From positions 1 to 9,115 of the forward strand of contig JBFHVZ010000168.1 of the NCBI GenBank assembly GCA_041589295.1: a stretch of 9,115 nucleotides of DNA, given 5' to 3'. The notes under the pieces were generated by a model. The model saw only the letters and a program-made list of their open reading frames with translations, did not search any database and was not told the DNA's origin. The DNA comes from Bermanella sp041589295. GTDB lineage: Bacteria; Pseudomonadota; Gammaproteobacteria; Pseudomonadales; Oceanobacteraceae. The translations under genes were made by a program, and so were the position numbers. Shown in pieces: positions 1-5,664 of the stretch (position 1 is its first letter; each line of letters begins with the position of its first letter).

Positions 1-183
1 ACTTACACGGGGCCGTGGACCGACGGGCAACAAGCCTGTGATGTGCTAGGGGATTACCGCTTCTCTGTACCGACTAACAGTTTGCAAAACGAGCGCCTAA
101 AAGCCGCGAAAGGCGGTATTGACGCAGTCTGGTTAAATTACAATGACCGCAATAGCGAAGGAAACTGGCAGGCCAGCTATTAA
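1..183 (+). CDS. C-terminal end of a protein, possibly C-type-lectin-like (5' truncated)
   Basis: Frame 1 is open from the first base to a TAA at 181-183 and gives 60 residues of a protein whose start lies outside the window. The segment has a Cys near residue 13, a stretch reading YRFSVPTNSLQNERLKAA, and near the end AVWLNYNDRNSEGNWQ. The pattern of Trp-Leu-Asn followed by Asp/Asn and EG-N-W resembles the last conserved part of C-type-lectin-like folds (typically WIGL..D..EG.W), so a surface or secreted binding domain is a reasonable guess. This rests on a short segment and is inference. The gene is followed at once by a strong hairpin at 198-218, so it probably ends its own transcript. No catalytic motif is visible, and the function of the whole protein cannot be judged from this end. 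Confidence 0.7.
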   Translation, partial: TYTGPWTDGQQACDVLGDYRFSVPTNSLQNERLKAAKGGIDAVWLNYNDRNSEGNWQASY

Positions 184-197
184 GTCCTGTTTTATTT

Positions 198-218
198 GAA
201 GCGGCCAGTGGCCGCTTC
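198..218 (+). terminator. GC-rich hairpin after the truncated first gene
   Basis: GAAGCGGCC (198-206) and GGCCGCTTC (210-218) form a perfect 9-bp stem with a 3-nt loop, starting 15 bases after the TAA of the upstream gene. Position and stability fit a transcription terminator. The bases after the stem (TACTCTCCC) are not a T-tract, so it is not a textbook Rho-independent terminator. It could instead protect the 3' end of the mRNA or assist Rho-dependent termination. There is a T-rich stretch just before the stem (TTTTATTT). Confidence 0.6.
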
Positions 219-291
219 TACTCTCCCAAATCGCAATTAACCTACCTAAGATAAAAGCTTCGACGTTAATAACAAGAACAAACAGCCTAAC

Positions 292-295
292 GGAG
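292..295 (+). promoter_or_regulatory. Shine-Dalgarno GGAG for the oxidoreductase gene
   Basis: GGAG lies 6 bases upstream of the ATG at 302 and supports that start. It is the clearest ribosome binding site in the window. Confidence 0.75.
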
Positions 296-301
296 TAAGC
301 A

Positions 302-1981
302 ATGGCAAAAGTAAAAGTACGTACGGGTCGTCGTTATCGCACGGGTCGCGCCGACGATCATTACGATGCCATCATCATTGGGTCCGGCATGGGTGGGCTC
401 GCCAATGCCGCATTTCTTTCTTTAATGGGTAAAAAAGTCTGCGTACTGGAACAACATTATACCGCTGGCGGATTCACTCACGCTTACGAGCGTGAAGGAT
501 ACGAATGGGATGTGGGCGTGCATTACATAGGCGAAGTTCACAATCCAAAGTCCACGTTACGTCGTGTGTTTGATGTGATCAGCCAAGGTCGTTTGCAATG
601 GGCGGCCATGACGCCTGTGTACGATAAAATTATTTTAGGTGATGACGAACTGGACTTTGTGGCCGGTCGCGAAAACTTCACGAAAAACCTCATTGAACGC
701 TTCCCTGAAGAACGTGAAGCCATCGAAAAATACGTTGCCTTGATTCGTCAAATCAGTTCCCAAACCCCTAAGTTTTTTGCGGCGCAAGCCATGCCTCGTT
801 GGTTAGGTCGCATGTACAACTGGGTTCGTCCTTGGTTCGTGCGCAAAGAGTTTTTTCAAACCACGCGAGTGGTGTTGGAAGGCCTAACGCAAAACCAAAA
901 ACTAATCTCGTTTTTAACCGGACAGTGGGGCGATTATGGTCAAGCACCGCGTGATGCTGCTTTTTTAATGCATGCACTGATCGCTAAGCATTATCTGGCC
1001 GGTGGTGCGTATCCTGTGGGTGGGGCATCTGCCATAGCGCGCAGCATTATTCCTACCATAGAACAAAATGGTGGTGCGGTATTCACCTACGCCGAAGTCG
1101 ATCATGTATTAGTTAAAAATAATCAGGCTTACGGCGTTAAGCTAAGCAATGGGGATGAATTATTCGCAGATAAAATCGTGAGTAATGCCGGCTTTATGAA
1201 TACAGTGAAACGCTTACTGCCCGAAGCCAGTCGCAAACGTCATAAAACCGATCAATGGTTAAAACAAAAATCCATACAATATTCCAGCGCCAGCTTGTGT
1301 TTGTACGCGGGTTTTAAAGGTACGGCAAAAGACTTGGGAATCGACAGCACCAATTTATGGATTTATTTGGACGAGCACCACGAACAAAATCTGGATGATT
1401 ATCGCAGTAAAAAAAGCGATCGCTTTCCATTGGTGTATGTTTCGTTTCCATCCAGCAAAGATCCCGATTGGGAAAACCGCTACCCAGGCACATCCACAGT
1501 CGAAATTGTGACCGTGGCCGACATGGCGGATTATCAATCGTGGCAAGGCACCATGTGGCAACAACGTGGTGAAGAATATGAGGCGAAAAAAGAAGCGTTG
1601 TCGCAGCGTTTGTTGAATATTTTATTTGAGCGCATGCCACAGCTAAAACAAGCTTTGGATTACTACGAGCTTTCCACGCCGCTTTCTACCGAGTTTTATC
1701 AACTTAATGCGCAAGGTGAAATTTACGGCCTAGATCATTATGTTGATCGTTTTAAGCAGCCGTTTTTGCACCCACAAACACCCGTTAAAAACTTGTATAT
1801 GACCGGTGCCGATGTCATGACTGCAGGCGTTGGCGGCGCGTTAATGGCGGGCCTAATGACCACTTGTTGTATGTCGGGTTTGCGTGGTGCAAAAGACGTG
1901 ATGCATTTATTGAAAACCTATCGCTGGGATAAATCTGAAGAAACAGCATCGGATGTAAAGCGACAAAAGCACGCAGCGTAA
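302..1981 (+). CDS. FAD-dependent oxidoreductase, carotenoid isomerase / retinol saturase-like
   Basis: This 559-residue protein belongs to the phytoene desaturase / CrtISO / RetSat superfamily of FAD-dependent polyene oxidoreductases. The dinucleotide-binding motif GxGxxG is at residues 27-32, after the beta strand YDAIII. The acidic residue that normally binds the FAD ribose is Glu50 in VLEQH. AGGFTHAYEREGYEWDVGVH follows at about 55-74 and is very typical of the RetSat/CrtISO branch. The C-terminal FAD-contacting motif TGADVMTAGVGGAL is at 501-514. Length matches the family. Residues 1-20 are a basic leader (RTGRRYRTGR) before the Rossmann strand, not a signal peptide, so the enzyme is probably cytoplasmic or membrane-peripheral. 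Family members saturate or isomerise conjugated polyenes such as carotenoids or retinol; the substrate of this bacterial homologue cannot be read from sequence. No carotenoid synthesis gene is adjacent. The start is supported by GGAG at 292-295. The gene appears monocistronic. Confidence 0.93.
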   Translation: MAKVKVRTGRRYRTGRADDHYDAIIIGSGMGGLANAAFLSLMGKKVCVLEQHYTAGGFTHAYEREGYEWDVGVHYIGEVHNPKSTLRRVFDVISQGRLQWAAMTPVYDKIILGDDELDFVAGRENFTKNLIERFPEEREAIEKYVALIRQISSQTPKFFAAQAMPRWLGRMYNWVRPWFVRKEFFQTTRVVLEGLTQNQKLISFLTGQWGDYGQAPRDAAFLMHALIAKHYLAGGAYPVGGASAIARSIIPTIEQNGGAVFTYAEVDHVLVKNNQAYGVKLSNGDELFADKIVSNAGFMNTVKRLLPEASRKRHKTDQWLKQKSIQYSSASLCLYAGFKGTAKDLGIDSTNLWIYLDEHHEQNLDDYRSKKSDRFPLVYVSFPSSKDPDWENRYPGTSTVEIVTVADMADYQSWQGTMWQQRGEEYEAKKEALSQRLLNILFERMPQLKQALDYYELSTPLSTEFYQLNAQGEIYGLDHYVDRFKQPFLHPQTPVKNLYMTGADVMTAGVGGALMAGLMTTCCMSGLRGAKDVMHLLKTYRWDKSEETASDVKRQKHAA

Positions 1982-1998
1982 ATCTCGTTAGTTGGATT

Positions 1999-2014
1999 CG
2001 GGAACTATTTCCCG
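1999..2014 (+). repeat. Small inverted repeat after the oxidoreductase gene
   Basis: CGGGAA (1999-2004) and TTCCCG (2009-2014) make a perfect 6-bp stem with a 4-nt loop, 18 bases after the oxidoreductase stop. There is no T-tract after it. It may be part of a 3'-end structure together with the larger inverted repeat just downstream. Confidence 0.4.
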
Positions 2015-2018
2015 CACT

Positions 2019-2053
2019 ATGGGCACCAAGAAATTTCGTCACTCGGTGCCCAT
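2019..2053 (+). repeat. 9-bp inverted repeat just before the next gene
   Basis: ATGGGCACC (2019-2027) and GGTGCCCAT (2045-2053) are perfect inverted copies separated by 17 bases. The loop holds the palindrome GAAATTTC (2030-2037). The right arm ends 5 bases before the ATG at 2059, where a ribosome binding site would be expected, so the structure could influence translation of the downstream gene. It could equally be a protein-binding operator or the terminator of the oxidoreductase gene, although no T-tract follows. Confidence 0.45.
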
Positions 2054-2058
2054 CACTC

Positions 2059-2664
2059 ATGCTATTTCCTCAATACCATTTTTTTTCTAGCAACCGCTTT
2101 TTCTGCATTGGCCTGCTACTAAGCTGTTGTGGGTTACTGTCGCCTAATGCGCAGGCTAACAAGGTGCAGGCTGGCGATGGGGTGAGTGCCGATCCAGATT
2201 GGCAAACTGTGCAGTATCGCAGCCAGCTTTGGGTGTGGGGTTGGACCCTTGCAGATGTGAGCAGCATTGTGAATAACGCGCGCTTGTCTGAATCCGCTGG
2301 TGGTGAAGGCCGCCGTGCCCGCGCCAAGGCCGAAGGCATCCGTGCGGCATTAGGGTTGTGGAGTGTGTGGAAGCACAAGCCGGCTTATTTTTCGCTTGAC
2401 GGTGCACCGACTGAGGCGCAAACCCAAGCACAAATTGAAAAAGCCAGCGCGGTTTACCGTTGGCAAAGCCGTGTACCCAACTTGGTTGTGAATTTGGCTT
2501 TGGCCGGCTGGGTGATGGATCAAGGGGATGATGAAAACGCTGGCATCGTATTGGCCAGCGGTATTTTTTGGGGCGAGGTGAGTCTGTGGACCCAGCGGAT
2601 GTTAGATACCGACTGGCACTGGCGCGTGCAAGATGACCAACTGCATCTTGCTTGGCAGTTTTAG
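2059..2664 (+). CDS. Exported protein of unknown function
   Basis: This 201-residue protein starts with an n-region, a hydrophobic core (about 14-28, FFCIGLLLSCCGLL) and a cleavable site after AQA at 31-33, so it is probably exported to the periplasm. The mature part is rich in Trp (WVWGW near 58-62, WSVW near 101-104, several near the end). It contains a basic stretch GRRARAKAEGIRAA (84-97) and two mildly hydrophobic segments near 140-150 and 162-172. I do not recognise the family. There is no good Shine-Dalgarno before the ATG; an inverted repeat occupies that place. The gene is chosen over the overlapping minus-strand frame because of its clean signal peptide and because that frame would also cover the downstream lipoprotein gene. 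Its stop overlaps that of the convergent lipoprotein gene by 4 bases (2661-2664). Confidence 0.75.
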   Translation: MLFPQYHFFSSNRFFCIGLLLSCCGLLSPNAQANKVQAGDGVSADPDWQTVQYRSQLWVWGWTLADVSSIVNNARLSESAGGEGRRARAKAEGIRAALGLWSVWKHKPAYFSLDGAPTEAQTQAQIEKASAVYRWQSRVPNLVVNLALAGWVMDQGDDENAGIVLASGIFWGEVSLWTQRMLDTDWHWRVQDDQLHLAWQF

Positions 2665-3521
2665 GTCGCCTCGTCTGTGGTGTCAGTGGTATCGGTCGTG
2701 TCTGTGGTATCGGTTGTGGTGCTGTCAGTGGTACTACCAGTCGGCGGTTCAAACCGCATCCATAAAAACTCACGCTCGCGTTCACTGATAAAATGCAAAC
2801 TTCCTTCGCCATCGGTAATGGCAATGCCGGTGGCTGCATCATTAAACGCATCGCAATTTTCGCGCTGAATTTCTAACGATAATATTTGTGCCGATTGCGA
2901 TGTCACACGGCCTTCCCAGCGACAACTGTTAGAGGTGTCGTAACCGAGAAAGCGCCCTTCGCTGTTAAAGTAGGTTTCGCTGTCTGTCGTAGTCCATGTA
3001 CCAATTAAATCTTTTAGCTGTACGTCGCGGTCACGGTCTTCGTCCAATACCACATTGATTTCACCGTCTCTTTGACTATTGGCATATGAACCCACCATGT
3101 TCACCTCGGTGGCAAGCAAGGCGTTAATGGTGAGGGTGCTGTTGCTGTCGGAGCCTACAAAAAACAAATTGTCGGTATCGGGTTCGGCATATTCAAATAC
3201 GTTTAATTCGAGCACCACGCCGCCCAATCCATCCTGTACGTAAGTACCAGAAAGCGCTTGATCTTCGCGCAGCAAAAACACTTGGGTATCCAAGAAAAAA
3301 ATATGTGTATCCAACTCTTGGGCAGTGGCCGTGGTACTGCTGGCGAGGGTTTCATCTGTGGTGCCTACCCACAATCCAGCCAACACGGGAATGCCATTAT
3401 CATCGGTGGTGTTGCTGCTCCCGCTCCCGCCGCTGCTGCTTTCTTCGGGTAAACAGCCGCCAAGCATCAGAATGATGGTCAGCATGATTGGGGTAACGAA
3501 CCGACCCATATACAGCCTCAT
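2661..3521 (-). CDS. Lipoprotein with lipocalin-like repeats and a Thr/Asp-rich tail
   Basis: This 286-residue protein has a type II signal peptide: basic residues at the start, the hydrophobic core PIMLTIILML, and the lipobox LGGC with Cys23 as the lipidated residue. A flexible Ser/Gly/Asn/Thr linker (28-40) follows, as is common in anchored lipoproteins. Two segments begin in the same way, LAGLWVGTTDE near 47 and LIGTWTTTDSE near 172. They are followed by beta-rich sequence, and the second contains Cys200 and Cys223, which could form a disulfide. This resembles bacterial lipocalin-like beta-sheet lipoproteins, but that assignment is inference. The last 20 residues are a TTD repeat. Two starts are possible: Met1, with AAGG upstream, or Met5 at 3509, with GAGG placed 6 bases before it. 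Met5 has the better ribosome site and leaves the lipobox at residue 19. Function is unknown. Its promoter should lie in the divergent region 3522-3717. Confidence 0.85.
   Translation of the reverse strand: MRLYMGRFVTPIMLTIILMLGGCLPEESSSGGSGSSNTTDDNGIPVLAGLWVGTTDETLASSTTATAQELDTHIFFLDTQVFLLREDQALSGTYVQDGLGGVVLELNVFEYAEPDTDNLFFVGSDSNSTLTINALLATEVNMVGSYANSQRDGEINVVLDEDRDRDVQLKDLIGTWTTTDSETYFNSEGRFLGYDTSNSCRWEGRVTSQSAQILSLEIQRENCDAFNDAATGIAITDGEGSLHFISEREREFLWMRFEPPTGSTTDSTTTDTTDTTDTTDTTDEAT
2673..2720 (-). repeat. 9-bp tandem repeat encoding Thr-Thr-Asp units
   Basis: Codons for residues 268-283 of the lipoprotein read TTTD followed by four TTD units. The units differ at third bases (ACC/ACA/ACT/ACG, GAC/GAT), so the protein repeat is more regular than the DNA. 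A 9-bp unit keeps frame when it expands or contracts, so copy number could vary between strains without breaking the gene. Confidence 0.75.
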
Positions 3522-3717
3522 AGATGGCCTTTTGCGTATTATGTCTTCTCTATAACCTTAGCATCGGCCTGAGTACATGCGACTTTAGTGTATTCAGCTT
3601 GGGTTCATGCTTTTAGTAAATGCTGTGACCGATACGTCAATTGTTGCTTTGCATGTCCACTTAACTGACGTTGGGACGTTATACTGTAGAGCAGTTGTAT
3701 TAGGTCGTTGATACGTT
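3522..3717. promoter_or_regulatory. Divergent intergenic region between lipoprotein and first protease
   Basis: These 196 bases separate two divergently transcribed genes and must hold both promoters. On the minus strand a -10-like CATAAT lies at 3543-3538 and another AT-rich box (TATAGA) at 3554-3549; neither has a good -35 at the usual distance. On the plus strand the candidate is TATACT at 3680-3685. I see no open frame or RNA gene here. Confidence 0.5.
3667..3685 (+). promoter_or_regulatory. Possible -10 box with a GACGTT direct repeat, first protease
   Basis: TATACT (3680-3685) matches the sigma-70 -10 consensus at five of six bases and lies 32 bases before the ATG at 3718. Two copies of GACGTT (3667-3672 and 3675-3680) sit directly against it and could be a regulator site. 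No convincing -35 hexamer is found 15-18 bases upstream, so an activator-dependent promoter or chance are both possible. TATACTG also occurs before the second protease. Confidence 0.3.
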
Positions 3718-5601
3718 ATGAAAAAAATCATGCAGGGGCTGTGCGCTAAAGCCGCAGCAGCTCTGATGTTAGCCTCCACCTGTTCCTTATTATTGGCTCA
3801 GAACAGCATGGACCAAGCGGATATTGTGGGCGGGCAGGTTGTGGGGGCTAACCCAGAATTATCACTCAACCCTGATACCCGCATTGTGGGTGGCACGGAC
3901 GTTTCGGTTGCTCGGCCTTGGATGGTGTCGCTTCAGCTTGCTACTTCTGGGCACTTTTGTGGCGGGTCGCTGATTCACCCTGACTGGGTACTCACGGCCG
4001 CCCACTGTGTCGAAGACATTGCAGACCCTAACAGCTTATTTTTAATTATCGGTGGTCTCACCAGCATGACTGCCAATGAAGACGCAGAAGTTCGCCGCGG
4101 GGAGTATATTTATAACCACCCGTTCTACGACAGTAAAATAATTCTGCACGACATTGCCCTCATTAAGCTTAACCAAGCCTCCACCAAAACCCCCATCAAA
4201 ATTGCCAACGGGGCCTTAAACAGCCAGCTAACCCCCGGCTTGCTCTTAAAAGTTATGGGTTGGGGGGTGACGGAAGACGGCGGTAATCGCATTCCTAACC
4301 AACTGCTAGAAGTAAACTTAAGCTACCAACACGACAATAGTTGTCGGGCTATCCATGGCCAAAGTCAGTATTACTGGAATCACTTTTTATGTGTGGGCGA
4401 ATCCGCTGGCGGCGTTGATGCTTGTAGTGGCGATAGCGGTGGTCCGTTAGTCACGAATTTAGGGGATGAGTGGGCTCAGGTGGGACTGGTGAGTTGGGGG
4501 GCTGGATGTGCGCTGCCCAATGCTTTCGGCGCCTATTCCGAAATTGCCGCCTACACAGAGTGGATCGACCAAGTGATGCAGGGGGCAACTCTGTTTGGTG
4601 AACGCTATATAGGGTTTATCGGTAAGGATATTGGCTCGAATAAACACCCCAAGTCGGCCCGTGTAAAAGTGAGTAACTTCAGCGAAAGCGACATCACTAT
4701 AAATACACAGACCATTCAAAAAACAGCGACCAATGACACAGCCGCGACGGAGTTTGAGTTCAACAGCGCTGCCCAGCTTAGCTCCTTAACTCTGTCACCG
4801 AATCAGGTTTGTGACTTTGGCGTGGACGCGTTAGGCGCTGAGGTCGGTGAACATGATGCCGTGGTGCAATTTACGACCACAGCAGGGGAGGTGCTGCAAC
4901 ACTCTGTCAATGCCAAAGTGTTACCGGATATAGGAGCCGTGAGTGCTGCATTGGACAATCAATGGATTTGGTTTAACGGCCATGATCACGCGTGGCAGAT
5001 CGTAACCCCTGTCGAAGGCGATACCTTTTTGCGCTCGGGGTCCATCGACAACAATCAACGCTCGGTTCTACTGACGTATTTAAACTTTCCCGAAAGCGGC
5101 GGCTATTTGGTGTTTGATCGTAAGACCAGTACCGAATTTGACCGCGATAGTTTGATCGTTGCGGTGGACGAAATTACCCACTACGAAGCCAATGGCGAAC
5201 GAGATTGGAAATCCGTAGTGCTAGGGCCTTTCTCGGGCACTCGTCATGTTCTATTTGTGTACGTTAAAGACGAAGCACAAACCAGCGGCGATGACGCTGT
5301 GTATATAAACAATGTGCGCTTATGTGCGAATGCCGACCGTACTAATTGCTCCACCAGCTTAAGCGATTACGTGGCCAGCGTTGAGCCAGATAACACTCCT
5401 TCTAGCTGTGTCATAACCACGCGCCAAACAGGTGGCGCACAATACGCAGTAGGCACGCCTCAAAGCTTTGCGCCTAATCCGGGCAGCACCAGCGGGCAAG
5501 ATTTTTTGAGTCGCAGCAAAGATAAAGGCGCCGCCTTTTTTTGGCTATTGCTGACTTTGCCAATACTTGTTGGCGCTAAAAAGCCACGCCTAAACAGGTA
5601 A
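3718..5601 (+). CDS. Secreted trypsin-like serine protease with C-terminal sorting tail (first copy)
   Basis: This is a 627-residue family S1 peptidase. The signal peptide is residues 1 to about 27. The activation site is Arg55-Ile56-Val-Gly-Gly. The triad is His96 (TAAHC), Asp145 (HDIAL) and Ser240 (GDSGGP). Asp234 sits six residues before Ser240, at the trypsin Asp189 position, so cleavage after Lys/Arg is expected. Three trypsin disulfides are present (C81-C97, C209-C225, C236-C264). The protease domain ends near 288. An Ig-like beta region (about 295-400) and a second beta-sandwich-like region (about 405-540) follow, then a Gly/Ser/Pro linker. The end is a hydrophobic helix (605-620) preceded by KDKG-A-A and closed by KK-P-R-LNR. 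This resembles GlyGly-CTERM sorting signals processed by rhombosortase, as in Vibrio cholerae VesB, but with Gly-Ala rather than Gly-Gly. A second IVGG occurs at 36-39 in the propeptide. The Shine-Dalgarno is weak (AGG, 13 bases upstream). Confidence 0.93.
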   Translation: MKKIMQGLCAKAAAALMLASTCSLLLAQNSMDQADIVGGQVVGANPELSLNPDTRIVGGTDVSVARPWMVSLQLATSGHFCGGSLIHPDWVLTAAHCVEDIADPNSLFLIIGGLTSMTANEDAEVRRGEYIYNHPFYDSKIILHDIALIKLNQASTKTPIKIANGALNSQLTPGLLLKVMGWGVTEDGGNRIPNQLLEVNLSYQHDNSCRAIHGQSQYYWNHFLCVGESAGGVDACSGDSGGPLVTNLGDEWAQVGLVSWGAGCALPNAFGAYSEIAAYTEWIDQVMQGATLFGERYIGFIGKDIGSNKHPKSARVKVSNFSESDITINTQTIQKTATNDTAATEFEFNSAAQLSSLTLSPNQVCDFGVDALGAEVGEHDAVVQFTTTAGEVLQHSVNAKVLPDIGAVSAALDNQWIWFNGHDHAWQIVTPVEGDTFLRSGSIDNNQRSVLLTYLNFPESGGYLVFDRKTSTEFDRDSLIVAVDEITHYEANGERDWKSVVLGPFSGTRHVLFVYVKDEAQTSGDDAVYINNVRLCANADRTNCSTSLSDYVASVEPDNTPSSCVITTRQTGGAQYAVGTPQSFAPNPGSTSGQDFLSRSKDKGAAFFWLLLTLPILVGAKKPRLNR

Positions 5602-5639
5602 TCGTTCTAAGCAGACCAATTCTGCCAGCGACGCAATTC

Positions 5640-5645
5640 TATACT
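5640..5645 (+). promoter_or_regulatory. Possible -10 box before the second protease
   Basis: TATACT, followed by G, lies in the 63-bp gap between the two protease genes and is identical to the box before the first protease. No good -35 is seen. If used, transcription would start near 5652 and leave a very short leader before GTG 5665, which mildly favours the ATG at 5680 as the true start. The gap also holds a weak 5-bp hairpin (GCAGA 5611-5615, TCTGC 5621-5625). The second gene could simply be co-transcribed with the first. Confidence 0.25.
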
Positions 5646-5664
5646 GAAATAACAGCATGGAATT

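Noticed and set aside
1314..1640. 108-codon minus-strand frame inside the oxidoreductase gene
   Set aside because: It lies entirely inside a clearly coding, motif-rich gene on the other strand and has no features of its own.
2156..2851. 231-codon minus-strand open frame across the exported-protein gene and the lipoprotein end
   Set aside because: It overlaps two better-supported genes, has no signal or recognisable motif, and its Pro/Arg/Ser-rich composition is typical of an antisense shadow.
3772..3783. Possible lipobox at Cys22 of the first protease
   Set aside because: The residues before the Cys are A-S-T, which do not fit the Leu-Ala/Ser-Gly/Ala-Cys consensus; an ordinary cleaved signal peptide fits better.
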